Part shown: in pieces, positions 1 to 11,262 of the stretch
Position numbering within the stretch: position 1 is the first letter of the stretch
Layout: the number at the start of each line of letters is the position of its first letter
DNA from: Streptomyces sp. NRRL WC-3618
GTDB lineage: Bacteria > Actinomycetota > Actinomycetes > Streptomycetales > Streptomycetaceae
Reading direction: 5' to 3'
Assembly: GCF_001280005.1 (NCBI RefSeq)
Contig: NZ_LGDW01000467.1
Location: forward strand, 62,001-126,000
Length of the DNA: 64,000 bases
Notes under the pieces: model-generated
The model's database searches: none
The model's input: only the letters and a program-made list of their open reading frames with translations
What the model was told of the DNA's origin: nothing
Translations under genes and position numbers: made by a program

Positions 1-1
1 C

Positions 2-211
2 AACTGCACCGCACCAGCAGCGCTGCCCGCGACAGCCGACTGGGCCTGGTCCTACGCCCGGTCCCTGCCCCCCACGATGAAACAGCGCATCGGAGCCGAG
101 GCCCACGGCTCCTCTCCGAGCTGCCGACACCGCTCACCCGCCGACACGGACACGGAAGCCGGCCCGGAGACAGCCCCGGACGCGGAGACGGCGGCACAGC
201 CGCTTTCCTGA
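2..211 (+). CDS. C-terminal part of a small DUF6344-like protein (5' end outside window)
   Basis: The reading frame is open from the window edge to a TGA at 209-211 and has strong third-position G/C, so it is very probably the end of a real gene. The visible 69 residues contain the stretch LPPTMKQRI followed by AEAHGSSPSC, then an acidic, Ala/Pro/Thr-rich tail. From memory this stretch is typical of short secreted or hypothetical Streptomyces proteins (DUF6344), whose N-terminus carries a signal-like hydrophobic segment; that part lies outside the window. The function is unknown. The gene points toward the tRNA-Ile gene and ends before a bidirectional hairpin terminator. Family assignment is tentative; coding status is more certain. 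Confidence 0.55.
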   Translation, partial: NCTAPAALPATADWAWSYARSLPPTMKQRIGAEAHGSSPSCRHRSPADTDTEAGPETAPDAETAAQPLS

Positions 212-307
212 CCCCTCGCGCGATCCCCCGCCCCCCTCCCCCTGTAGCGGCGAACTTGCGTACGAAGCCACACGGAGAAGCACCAGAACCAACACACCAG
301 GACAAAC

Positions 308-344
308 GAAAGACCCCCAACCATCACTGGCTGGGGGTCTTTTC
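308..344. terminator. Bidirectional intrinsic terminator
   Basis: A 9-bp perfect stem (AGACCCCCA at 311-319 with TGGGGGTCT at 332-340) is flanked by T on the plus side and A on the minus side. It lies between the converging small CDS and the minus-strand tRNA-Ile and can end transcription from both. Confidence 0.75.
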
Positions 345-348
345 ACTG

Positions 349-422
349 TGGGGCTAACAGGATTTGAACCTGTGGCCTCATCCTTATCAGGGATGCGCTC
401 TAACCAACTGAGCTATAGCCCC
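349..422 (-). tRNA. tRNA-Ile (anticodon GAT)
   Basis: The minus strand folds into a full 74-nt cloverleaf. The 7-bp acceptor stem is GGGGCTA with TAGCCCC and discriminator A. The D arm is GCTC...GAGC, the anticodon stem is CATCC/GGATG with loop CTGATAA (anticodon GAT), and the T arm is ACAGG-TTCAAAT-CCTGT. The 3' CCA is not encoded. A candidate promoter lies about 40 bases upstream. Confidence 0.95.
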
Positions 423-462
423 GCCGCGCTCTGCGGTGTATGTCCCGCGCGCTGACCTCTGA

Positions 463-491
463 AGATTAGCGCACGACGCGGCCAGTCCCAA
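463..491 (-). promoter_or_regulatory. Candidate housekeeping promoter for tRNA-Ile
   Basis: On the minus strand TTGGGA (486-491) is followed after 17 bp by TAATCT (463-468). Transcription would begin about 34 bases before the mature tRNA 5' end. This is pattern matching to HrdB-type promoters only. Confidence 0.45.
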
Positions 492-565
492 AATCGATAG
501 CCGGGCGACGTTTGGGGCAGGCCCTCACCCGCGGCTTACCCGCACTTCACCGGCACTTCACCAGC

Positions 566-1414
566 TCACTCGTCCTCGGCAAGCGTCAGCTCGATGCCGC
601 CCACGAAGCCCGCTGAGAGGTTGTAGATGAACGCGCCGAGTGTCGCCAGCGCCGTCGCGAGGACGACGTCGATGACCGCGATGACCGACGTGAACATCAG
701 GACGTGGGGGAGCGACAGGAAGGACTGGAGGTCGAAGCCGTTCGACTCGTTCGAACCGGTGGCCTCCGAGATCGTGCCGCCGACCGTCGAGAAGACGCCC
801 ATCGCGTCCATGACCATCCACAGGACCACCGCCGCCACGATCGTGCAGATGCCCAGCGCGATCGACAGCAGGAAGCTGACCTTCATGACCGACCACGGGT
901 CCGCCTTGGACACGCGCAGACGTGCCTTGCGCGTGCGGGGCAGCGTGGTCGCCCCCGTGCGCGGGCGCCGTACGGCGCCGCCCGCCTGAGCGGGCGCCGG
1001 CACCGAGGCCGCGGCGCCCGCGGCAGGGGCCGACGGGTAGGCCTGCGGCGGGTGATAGGGCCCCGCGTGCTGCTGCGGCTGCCGCTCGCCGGGCAACGGC
1101 GATGCCTGCGGCGGCGCGGCGGCACTCTGGGCGGCGGGGCCCGCGCCGGTCCCGTACTGCTGGGTCTGCGGACCTCTGGCGTCCGTCACAGTTCCCCCCT
1201 GGGATCCATGTGTGTCGGTCGGGCGCTTGCCGCTCGTACGCGGCTTGATGGCCTGCAGGTTGGTCGTGTGCGGATCTGTCGCGTTATGCGCGTCCCTCGC
1301 ACCCTGCCCATCGGTCGCCCGCGCGGCGGAGCCACGACCGCCGCCGTCATTGCCCGTACCGGTCGAGGGACCGGACGAACTGCCGGACGAACCGGCGTCC
1401 GTGGCTCCGCTCAC
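566..1414 (-). CDS. DUF3566 transmembrane protein downstream of gyrA
   Basis: This 282-residue protein has a low-complexity cytoplasmic half (residues 1-160, rich in Ser, Gly, Thr, Gln, Pro, Ala). A short basic patch follows (RRPRTGATTLPRTRKARLRV). Two membrane segments come next, near residues 178-202 and 238-268, and the tail is acidic (LTLAEDE). The paired C-terminal segments with the conserved SFLLSIALG and FIYNLSAGFVGGIE stretches are the DUF3566 domain of actinobacteria. The gene starts 18 bp after gyrA and is probably cotranscribed with gyrB-gyrA. A mycobacterial relative sits in the same place next to the gyrase genes. Its biochemical role is not known to me. Confidence 0.85.
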   Translation of the reverse strand: MSGATDAGSSGSSSGPSTGTGNDGGGRGSAARATDGQGARDAHNATDPHTTNLQAIKPRTSGKRPTDTHGSQGGTVTDARGPQTQQYGTGAGPAAQSAAAPPQASPLPGERQPQQHAGPYHPPQAYPSAPAAGAAASVPAPAQAGGAVRRPRTGATTLPRTRKARLRVSKADPWSVMKVSFLLSIALGICTIVAAVVLWMVMDAMGVFSTVGGTISEATGSNESNGFDLQSFLSLPHVLMFTSVIAVIDVVLATALATLGAFIYNLSAGFVGGIELTLAEDE

Positions 1415-1432
1415 GTTGACTCACTCCTCGCG

Positions 1433-4039
1433 CTACTCCGACGAGGACTGATCGCCCTCGTCCGTGCCGATGCTCGCGGCACCCTCGGCCGGCTCGTCCA
1501 CGGCGTCGTCGCCGTCGACCTCCTCGGCCTCACGTCCCGCCTCGGCGTTACGTGCGATGCCGACAACGGCATCGCGCTTGCCCAGGTTGATCAGTTGGAC
1601 GCCCATGGTGTCACGGCCCGTCTCCCTGACCTCATTGACCCGCGTCCGGATCACGCCGCCGGAGAGCGTGATGGCGAGGATCTCGTCGGTCTCCTCGACC
1701 ACCAGCGCGCCGACGAGGGATCCGCGGTCCTCGACGATCTTGGCGGCCTTGATACCGAGGCCGCCGCGCCCCTGGACGCGGTACTCGTCGACGGCGGTCC
1801 GCTTCGCGTAACCGCCGTCGGTAGCAGTGAACACGAACGTACCGGGTCGAACAACATTCATCGAGAGCAGCTGGTCTCCCTCACGGAAGCTCATGCCCTT
1901 GACACCCGAGGTGGCCCGGCCCATCGGACGCAGAGCGTCGTCAGTCGCCGTGAACCTGATCGACTGTGCCTTCCTGCTGATCAACAGCAGATCATCCTCG
2001 GACGAAACGAGTTCGGCTCCGATCAGTTCGTCGTCGGAACCGTCCTCCGTCTCACGGAGGTTGATCGCGATGACACCGCCCGAACGCGGGGAATCGTAAT
2101 CCTTCAGAGGCGTCTTCTTCACCAGACCGCCCTTGGTGGCCAGCACCAGGTAGGGCGCCGCCTCGTAGTCGCGGATCGCGAGGATCTCCGCGATCGCCTC
2201 GTCCGGCTGGAAGGCCAGCAGGTTGGCGACATGCTGCCCACGCGCGTCCCGCCCGGCGTCGGGCAGCTCGTACGCCTTCGCGCGGTAGACCCGGCCCTTG
2301 TTGGTGAAGAACAGCAGCCAATGGTGCGTGGTCGACACGAAGAAGTGGTCGACGATGTCGTCTTCCTTGAGCTTCGTGCCGCGTACGCCCTTGCCGCCGC
2401 GCTTCTGCGAGCGGTAGTCCTCCGTCTTGGTGCGCTTGACGTAGCCGCCGCGCGAGATGGTGACGACGATGTCCTCTTCGGCGATCAGGTCCTCGATGGA
2501 CATGTCACCGTCGAACGGCACCAGCTTGGAACGCCGGTCGTCGCCGAACTTCTCGACGATCGCGGCGAGTTCCTCGCTGATGATGCCCCGCTGCCGCACG
2601 GGCGAGGCGAGGATCGCGTTGTACTCGCGGATCTTCGCCTGGAGTTCGTCGTGCTCGGCGACGATCTTCTGGCGCTCCAGAGCCGCCAGTCGGCGCAGCT
2701 GCATCTCGAGGATGGCGTTGGCCTGGATCTCGTCGATCTCCAGGAGGCCCATCAGGCCCTCGCGCGCGATCTCGACGGTGTCACTGCGCCTGATCAGCGC
2801 GATGACCTCGTCGATCGCGTCCAGGGCCTTCAGCAGGCCACGCAGGATGTGCGCGCGCTCCTCGGCCTTGCGCAGCCTGAACCGCGTACGCCGGACGATG
2901 ACCTCGATCTGGTGCGTCACCCAGTGCCGGATGAACGCGTCCAGGGAGAGGGTGCGCGGGACGCCGTCGACGAGCGCCAGCATGTTCGCGCCGAAGTTCG
3001 TCTGCAGGTCGGTGTGCTTGTAGAGGTTGTTCAGCACGACCTTGGCGACCGCGTCCCGCTTCAGGACGATGACCAGGCGCTGCCCCGTACGGGACGACGT
3101 CTCGTCGCGGACGTCCGCGATGCCGCCGATCTTGCCGTCCTTGACCAGGTCGGCGATCTTCTGCGCGAGGTTGTCCGGGTTGACCTGGTAGGGGAGTTCG
3201 GTGACCACCAGGCACTGGCGGTTCTGGATCTCCTCGACGTCGACGACCGCGCGCATCGTGATGGAGCCACGACCGGTGCGGTACGCCTCCTCGATGCCCT
3301 TACGGCCCACCACCAGCGCGCCGCTGGGGAAGTCGGGGCCCTTGATGCGCTCGATCAGGGCGTCGAGCAGCTCCTCGTGGGAGGCCTCGGGGTTCTCCAG
3401 GTACCACTGGGCGCCGGCCGCGACCTCACGGAGGTTGTGCGGCGGGATGTTGGTCGCCATACCGACCGCGATGCCCGCCGAGCCGTTGATCAGCAGGTTC
3501 GGGAAGCGGGCCGGCAGAACCGTCGGCTCCTGGTTGCGGCCGTCGTAGTTGTCCGTGAAGTCGACGGTCTCCTCGTCGATGTCACGGACCATCTCCATGG
3601 ACAGCGGCTTCAGCTTGCACTCGGTGTACCGCATCGCGGCGGCCGGGTCGTTGCCCGGGGAACCGAAGTTGCCGTTGGAGTCCACGAGCGGCATCCGCAT
3701 CGACCACGGCTGCGCGAGACGGACCAGCGCGTCGTAGATCGAGGAGTCGCCGTGCGGGTGGTAGGTACCCATGACGTCGCCGACGACACGGGCGCACTTG
3801 TAGAAGCCCTTCTCGGGCCGGTAGCCGCCGTCGTACATGGCGTACAGGACGCGGCGGTGGACGGGCTTGAGACCGTCCCGTACGTCGGGCAGCGCGCGCG
3901 ACACGATGACGGACATCGCGTAGTCGAGGTACGAGCGCTGCATCTCGGTCTCGAGCCCGACGGGCTCGACGCGCAGGGTGATCTCACCCTCTGCGGGAGT
4001 GCCGGGACCCGTGGGGGAAAGGGGTGTCTCGTCGGTCAT
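1433..4039 (-). CDS. gyrA: DNA gyrase subunit A
   Basis: Full-length 868-residue GyrA, the DNA breakage-reunion subunit of the A2B2 gyrase that introduces negative supercoils. The winged-helix region holds the catalytic tyrosine at Tyr138 (AAAMRYTE). The quinolone-determining loop reads [10 protein letters not shown], with Ser99 and Asp103 at the positions usually altered in resistance, so it looks wild type. The C-terminal beta-pinwheel contains the GyrA box ([10 protein letters not shown]). A highly acidic tail ([15 protein letters not shown]) ends the protein. The start is an ATG with AAAGGA upstream. The gene follows gyrB by 42 bp in one operon. Confidence 0.98.
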   Translation of the reverse strand: MTDETPLSPTGPGTPAEGEITLRVEPVGLETEMQRSYLDYAMSVIVSRALPDVRDGLKPVHRRVLYAMYDGGYRPEKGFYKCARVVGDVMGTYHPHGDSSIYDALVRLAQPWSMRMPLVDSNGNFGSPGNDPAAAMRYTECKLKPLSMEMVRDIDEETVDFTDNYDGRNQEPTVLPARFPNLLINGSAGIAVGMATNIPPHNLREVAAGAQWYLENPEASHEELLDALIERIKGPDFPSGALVVGRKGIEEAYRTGRGSITMRAVVDVEEIQNRQCLVVTELPYQVNPDNLAQKIADLVKDGKIGGIADVRDETSSRTGQRLVIVLKRDAVAKVVLNNLYKHTDLQTNFGANMLALVDGVPRTLSLDAFIRHWVTHQIEVIVRRTRFRLRKAEERAHILRGLLKALDAIDEVIALIRRSDTVEIAREGLMGLLEIDEIQANAILEMQLRRLAALERQKIVAEHDELQAKIREYNAILASPVRQRGIISEELAAIVEKFGDDRRSKLVPFDGDMSIEDLIAEEDIVVTISRGGYVKRTKTEDYRSQKRGGKGVRGTKLKEDDIVDHFFVSTTHHWLLFFTNKGRVYRAKAYELPDAGRDARGQHVANLLAFQPDEAIAEILAIRDYEAAPYLVLATKGGLVKKTPLKDYDSPRSGGVIAINLRETEDGSDDELIGAELVSSEDDLLLISRKAQSIRFTATDDALRPMGRATSGVKGMSFREGDQLLSMNVVRPGTFVFTATDGGYAKRTAVDEYRVQGRGGLGIKAAKIVEDRGSLVGALVVEETDEILAITLSGGVIRTRVNEVRETGRDTMGVQLINLGKRDAVVGIARNAEAGREAEEVDGDDAVDEPAEGAASIGTDEGDQSSSE

Positions 4040-4081
4040 TGCTGGTGAAGATCCTTTCTGACGCGGTCAGCTGAGACCGAC

Positions 4082-6523
<2,442 letters not shown>

Positions 6524-7093
6524 TCACCCGTAGGTGTCACCCGGACCCGTGCTCCCGGGCGCCCGCAACGGGCCGAACCGACGGGCCGGACCGGCGGGGC
6601 CGAGCACCTTGAGGAACCGCACCCTGCCCTGCCCCAGGTCCTCGTTCAGCCGCGCGACCAGCTGCGGCGCGAGCAGCCGCACATTCGTCGCCCACGCCGT
6701 GGAGTCGCAGCGCACGATCAGCACCCGCTCGTCCTCGTCGTACGACTCCGGCTCACAGTGCTTGGCCAGGTCCTCACCGACGATCTCCGGCCACCGGCCC
6801 ATCACCCCGCCCACCGCGGCCGGCGCCTCCCACCCGCGCTCCGTCACCAACCGGTTGATCGCCGCACCGAGCGCCATGGGGTCACGCCTGTCACGCCCCG
6901 AGCCGGAACGCAGACCGCCCCCGCGCCGCGCCTGCCTCTTCTGCTGGGCTCCGTCCCCACGCGCGCGTGCCGCCTCTTTCGCCGCCCTGAGCGCCACCCG
7001 CGCGAGATCCACCCCGGAGGGCTCAGGGACCGGCAGGGGAGATTCAGGGGGCTTACCAGGGTTCTCCCCCGACGCGGACCGGTCGGCCGTCAT
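6524..7093 (-). CDS. dciA: DciA-like DUF721 protein (replicative helicase loader)
   Basis: A 189-residue protein of the DUF721 family (PF05258). That family was shown to be DciA, the ancestral operator/loader of the DnaB helicase in bacteria lacking DnaC or DnaI; the mycobacterial member Rv0004 has the same genomic position. Residues 1-75 are a charged, disordered extension rich in Arg and Gly. The folded DUF721 core begins near [18 protein letters not shown] and includes [20 protein letters not shown] and [27 protein letters not shown]. The ATG at 7093 overlaps the recF stop (ATGA), so it is translationally coupled to recF and probably in the same operon as dnaN. Confidence 0.9.
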   Translation of the reverse strand: MTADRSASGENPGKPPESPLPVPEPSGVDLARVALRAAKEAARARGDGAQQKRQARRGGGLRSGSGRDRRDPMALGAAINRLVTERGWEAPAAVGGVMGRWPEIVGEDLAKHCEPESYDEDERVLIVRCDSTAWATNVRLLAPQLVARLNEDLGQGRVRFLKVLGPAGPARRFGPLRAPGSTGPGDTYG

Positions 7094-8211
7094 GCGCGCT
7101 CCACCGTCCCGTCCGACACCGAAAACCGCGTTCCCGCCAGTACGTGCGGTACGTCGTCGTCGACCGCGGCCGTCACCAGCACCTGCTCCCCGGGCGCCAC
7201 CAGCTCCGCCAGCCGCTCCCGGCGCCGGGTGTCCAGCTCCGCGAACACGTCGTCGAGCACCAGCACCGGCTCGTTGCCCTCGGCCCGCAGCAGGTCGTAC
7301 GAGGCCAGCCGCAACGCCAGCGCGTACGACCACGACTCACCGTGGGACGCGTACCCCTTCGCGGGCAGCTGACCCAGCTTGAGATGCAGGTCGTCCCGGT
7401 GCGGGCCCACGAGGGTGACACCCCGTTCGATCTCCTGCTTGCGCACCTCGGCCAGGGCGCCCAGCAGCTGCTCGTACAGCTCCTCACGCGCGTGTGCCTC
7501 ACCCGGCGCCGACGGCTTGTACTCCAGGGCCAGCGGACCACCGCCGGGCGCCAGTTGCTCGTACGCCTTGTCGGCCAGCGGCTGGATCGCGGCGATCAGG
7601 TCGAGCCGCTGGGCCAGCAACTCGGCCCCCACGCTCGCGAGATGCTGGTCCCACACGTCGAGCGTCGAGAGGTCCATCGTGCGACCGCCGTGCCGCCGGG
7701 CCAGCGCTGCCGACTTCAGAAGTGTGTTGCGCTGCTTGAGGACCCGGTCGTAGTCGGAGCGCACGCCCGCCATGCGCGGGGAGCGCGCGGTGATCAGCTC
7801 GTCGAGGAACCGCCGCCGCTCACCCGGGTCGCCCTTCACCAGGGCGAGGTCCTCGGGCGCGAACAGCACCGTCCGGACGATCCCCAGCACGTCTCGGGGT
7901 CTGGCCTGCGACGACCTGTTGATGCGGGCACGGTTCGCGCGGCCGGGGTTCAGTTCCAGCTCGACCAGCTGCTGCCGCTCGCCCTGCTTGACCTGCGCCC
8001 GGATGATCGCCCGGTCGGCGCCCATGCGGACCAGGGGGGCGTCCGAGGAGACCCGGTGGCTGCCCAGTGTGGCGAGATAGCCGACCGCCTCGACGAGGTT
8101 GGTCTTGCCCTGCCCGTTGGGGCCCACGAACGCGGTGACGCCCGGTTCGAGCGGGACCTCGACCCGGGCGTACGAGCGGAAGTCGGCCAGCGACAGATGC
8201 GTGACGTGCAT
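7090..8211 (-). CDS. recF: DNA replication and repair protein RecF
   Basis: SMC-like ATPase of 373 residues that helps load RecA at gaps and stalled forks. The Walker A motif [10 protein letters not shown] sits at residues 29-38. The family region [19 protein letters not shown] follows in the middle. The ABC-type signature region and Walker B lie near the C-terminus ([19 protein letters not shown]). The first codon is ATG ([14 protein letters not shown]), the usual RecF start. It overlaps dciA by 4 bp. The gap to the upstream gnd gene carries two DnaA-box-like words. Confidence 0.97.
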   Translation of the reverse strand: MHVTHLSLADFRSYARVEVPLEPGVTAFVGPNGQGKTNLVEAVGYLATLGSHRVSSDAPLVRMGADRAIIRAQVKQGERQQLVELELNPGRANRARINRSSQARPRDVLGIVRTVLFAPEDLALVKGDPGERRRFLDELITARSPRMAGVRSDYDRVLKQRNTLLKSAALARRHGGRTMDLSTLDVWDQHLASVGAELLAQRLDLIAAIQPLADKAYEQLAPGGGPLALEYKPSAPGEAHAREELYEQLLGALAEVRKQEIERGVTLVGPHRDDLHLKLGQLPAKGYASHGESWSYALALRLASYDLLRAEGNEPVLVLDDVFAELDTRRRERLAELVAPGEQVLVTAAVDDDVPHVLAGTRFSVSDGTVERA

Positions 8212-8262
8212 GGTCGTCGCCGACCTCCCCCGGACTTGTGGACCGCTGAGCGGCCCTGTGGA

Positions 8263-9071
8263 TTACTTCGCCTCGACCGCGTGGCCGCCGAACTGGTTGC
8301 GCAGCGCCGCGATCATCTTCATTTGCGGGGAGTCGTCCTGCCGGGACGCGAACCGCGCGAACAGCGACGCGGTGATCGCGGGCAGCGGAACGGAGTGGTC
8401 GATCGCGGCCTCCACGGTCCAGCGGCCCTCCCCGGAGTCCTGCGCGAACCCGCGCAGCCGTTCCAGGTGCTCGTCCTCGTCGAGGGCGTTGACCGCCAGG
8501 TCGAGCAGCCAGGAACGGATGACGGTGCCCTCCTGCCAGGACCGGAAGACCTCCCGTACGTCCGTGACGGAGTCGACCTTCTCCAGCAGCTCCCAGCCCT
8601 CGGCGTAGGCCTGCATCATGGCGTACTCGATGCCGTTGTGGACCATCTTCGAGAAGCCGGCTCCACCTTCGCTATGTGTTCGGCGTCGCCGCCGTACATC
8701 AGCGCGTAGCCGTTCTCCAGGCCCCAGACGCCACCGGAGACACCGCAGTCGACGAAGCCGATGCCCTTGGCCGCCAGTTGCTCGGCGTGCTTCTCGTCGT
8801 CTGTCCAGCGCGAGTTGCCGCCGTCCACGACGACGTCGCCGGGCTCCAGGAGCTCGGCGAGCTCGTCGACGGTGGACTGGGTCGGGGCGCCGGCCGGGAC
8901 CATCACCCACACCACACGCGGAGCGCTGAGCCCGTCCACAAGCTCCTTGAGGCTGTGGACATCGGCGACGTCCGGGTTGCGGTCGTATCCGATGACGGTG
9001 AGACCTGCGCGGCGTATCCGCTCGCGCATGTTGCCGCCCATCTTGCCGAGGCCGACGAGACCGAGCTCCAT
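8263..9071 (-). pseudogene. gnd: 6-phosphogluconate dehydrogenase (decarboxylating), broken by an internal deletion/frameshift
   Basis: Two overlapping frames together make one short-type 6-phosphogluconate dehydrogenase, which would oxidise and decarboxylate 6-phosphogluconate in the pentose phosphate pathway. The first (ATG at 9071, AAGGA 8 bases upstream) encodes the Rossmann part: GLVGLGKMGGNM, the nucleotide-binding GYDRNP, and the substrate loop SGGVWGLENGYALMYGG. It is correct up to AEHIAKV and then runs into out-of-frame sequence. The second frame resumes at GFSKMVHNGIEY, the catalytic Lys/Asn motif, and continues to a normal C-terminus (FGGHAVEAK). About 20-23 residues are missing between them. 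The total is 809 bp, about 67 bp short of the roughly 290-residue family length. The junction is near 8652-8667. It is either a genuine pseudogene or a sequence error; everything else in the gene looks intact. Confidence 0.85.
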
Positions 9072-9253
9072 CAGTTGTTCCTTAGGTTGCGACGTGGCAT
9101 GGGGGCACTCCTGTTGCTCGTGCCCACGTCCGAGCCTAAACCCGGACGCTCATGCACATCTGTGGGCATACGCGCTCAGACGTATGCCCCCCACCTGCGG
9201 TGTTTCGGCGGAGACGCTCAGCTGTTCGAAAAAAGTCAGACAGCTCGCATCGC

Positions 9254-10384
9254 TCAGCCGCTGAGGCGGACCGGCATGATCAGGTACTTGTACGCCTCGT
9301 CCGCCTCGGCGTCCATGGCCGGCTTGCCGCTGAGCAGCGCGGGCTTCGTGGACGTCGTGAAGGAGAGCTGGGCCACCGGGGAGTCGATCGCGCTCAGGCC
9401 GTCCAGCAGGAACGTCGGGTTGAAGGCGATCGAGACGTCGTCGCCCTCCAAGTGGGCGTCGACCCTCTCCACAGCCTGTGCGTCGTCGCTGGAACCGGCT
9501 TCCAGGATCAGCACACCCTGCTCGAAGCTGAGCCGCACCGGGGTGTTGCGCTCGGCCACCAGGGCCACACGCTTGACGGCCTCCACGAAGGGGGCGGTCT
9601 CGATCACGGCGATGGAGTTGAACTCCGTCGGGAAGAGCGAGCGGTACTTCGGGAGGTCGCCCTCCAGCAGCCGCGTCGTCGTGCGACGGCCGGCGCCCTC
9701 GAAACCGATGAGGCCCTCGCCCGCGCCCGAACCGGACAGCGCCAGGATCACGCTGTCGCCGCTCGTGAGCGCCTTGGCGGTGTCCAGGAGCGTCTTGGCG
9801 GGCACCAGGGCCACCGCGGACGCGTCCGGGTTCTCCGGCTTCCACAGGAACTCGCGGACCGCGAAGCGATAGCGGTCGGTGGACGCCAGCGTCACCGTGT
9901 CGCCCTCGATCTCGATGCGCACACCGGTGAGGACGGGCAGCGTGTCGTCACGGCCTGCCGCGATGGCCACCTGGGCGGCGGCGGACGCGAAGACCTCACC
10001 GGGCACCGTGCCGGTCGCGGTCGGCATCTGCGGCAGCGCCGGGTACTCCTCCACAGGCAGGGTGTGGAGGGTGAAGCGGGAGGAGCCGCACACCACCGTC
10101 GCCCGTACACCGTCTGTGGAAATCTCCACCGGTCGGTTGGGCAGGGCGCGGCAGATGTCGGCGAGGAGCCGGCCGGACACCAGGACCGTGCCCACCTCCT
10201 CGACCTCGGCCTCCACCGAGACCCGCGCGGAGACCTCGTAGTCGAAGCTCGACAGGCTCAGCTGGCCTTCCTCGGCCTTCAGCAGGAGGCCGGCGAGGAC
10301 AGGGGCCGGTGGACGGGCCGGGAGGCTGCGCGCCGCCCAGGCAACTGCCTCCGCGAGTACGTCGCGTTCCACCCGGATCTTCAC
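9254..10384 (-). CDS. dnaN: DNA polymerase III sliding clamp (beta subunit)
   Basis: Ring-shaped processivity clamp of the replicative polymerase, 376 residues in three repeated clamp domains. It begins VKIRVERDVLAEAVAWAARSLPARP. Recognisable segments include RTTTRLLEGDLPKYRSLFP and ERNTPVRLSFEQG. It ends with YKYLIMPVRLSG, the conserved C-terminus that lines the partner-binding pocket. The frame is open 47 codons further upstream, but the GTG at 10384 has GGAGG 8 bases before it and matches the usual protein start. The gene lies directly left of oriC and reads away from it. Confidence 0.97.
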   Translation of the reverse strand: MKIRVERDVLAEAVAWAARSLPARPPAPVLAGLLLKAEEGQLSLSSFDYEVSARVSVEAEVEEVGTVLVSGRLLADICRALPNRPVEISTDGVRATVVCGSSRFTLHTLPVEEYPALPQMPTATGTVPGEVFASAAAQVAIAAGRDDTLPVLTGVRIEIEGDTVTLASTDRYRFAVREFLWKPENPDASAVALVPAKTLLDTAKALTSGDSVILALSGSGAGEGLIGFEGAGRRTTTRLLEGDLPKYRSLFPTEFNSIAVIETAPFVEAVKRVALVAERNTPVRLSFEQGVLILEAGSSDDAQAVERVDAHLEGDDVSIAFNPTFLLDGLSAIDSPVAQLSFTTSTKPALLSGKPAMDAEADEAYKYLIMPVRLSG

Positions 10385-10561
10385 TGTTGCCGCCTCCTGC
10401 TGTTGCCGGCGCTTCTCGGCCTGCCTGGCTTCGTCGTCTGTCTGGTGTCGTCGGTCCCCGTGCTGGGAAGGACACCGGGAACAGTCTGACGCACGGCACT
10501 GACAGTAGGTGCCTGTCGGGGTCAAGTCGTGACGAGGGGCGGTCGGGCTCCCGAGAGCGAG

Positions 10562-11136
10562 TTGTGCACAGGACCCACTTCGAAACGGATTCCCAGCTCT
10601 CTCTAGTTGTCAGTAGTAGTAGGGGCTGTGGATACCGTGGATAACCCCGTTTTCGCAGCTCAGGCCGCAAATTTTGTCCACCGACCCTGTGGGCGGAGCC
10701 GGTGGATAACACGGCCTCTCTGTGGAGAACAGAAAGTTCTGCACACCCCGTGCACAGGTGGGGGCTAGTTCTCCCCAGGGCCGTCCCCAGCTTTACCCAG
10801 CTTTCCCACAGCCCAACCAGACCCCTTGGTGTGACGCCTTTCACTCGACCCGGTGAGGAGGCGCGTTGGGTTGCCGAACAGTGGACAGAGGTGTGGAGAA
10901 GCCGGTGATCGCTGGGGACAACGGGTCCCAGCCTGTGGGCCATCGGTGGACAACTCCGTGCACAGCCTGTGGATCATTTCTTTGTCCACAGCCTGTGGAG
11001 ATCTTTTGTCCACCGATCCACAGCCACCTGACCTGGTCTGATGATCTATCACCAGCTCGGCCTGTGGACACAGTCTGGACAACTTCCCGGTCCCCAGGGT
11101 GTGGACGCGAGAAAGTCACCAAATCTGTGGAGGGTG
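10562..11136. other. oriC: Chromosomal replication origin oriC
   Basis: The dnaN-dnaA spacer is crowded with 9-mers of the DnaA-box type in both orientations. Examples are a perfect TTGTCCACA at 10982-10990, TTGTCCACC at 10674, 11006 and (inverted) 10945, and inverted forms at 10627, 10636, 10701, 10721, 10892, 10968, 10994, 11063, 11102 and 11128. I count about twenty with up to two mismatches. This matches the known Streptomyces oriC, which has about nineteen boxes in two groups between dnaA and dnaN. No open reading frame in the segment is credible. DnaA binding here starts bidirectional replication. Confidence 0.95.
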
Positions 11137-11206
11137 GCCGTAACCTCACCCGCATTCGAACAGTGGGTTGCGGCCCGGCAACGGTCGACGCGTGCCGGAG
11201 AACGGC

Positions 11207-11241
11207 GAAGGCGCCCTCGGGACTCGTCCCGGGGCGCCTTC
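11207..11241 (-). terminator. dnaA terminator
   Basis: A long stem (GAAGGCGCCC at 11207-11216 with GGGCGCCTTC at 11232-11241) has a second internal GC stem. It starts 22 bases beyond the dnaA stop codon and separates dnaA transcription from oriC. Confidence 0.75.
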
Positions 11242-11262
11242 CGTGCCGTAACTCGGCTGCTG

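Noticed and set aside
704..4048. Plus-strand open frame of 1114 codons
   Set aside because: It is antisense to gyrA and arises from the high-GC codon bias of the opposite strand. It has no recognisable domain and an Asp/Leu/Val/Arg-rich composition typical of such shadows.
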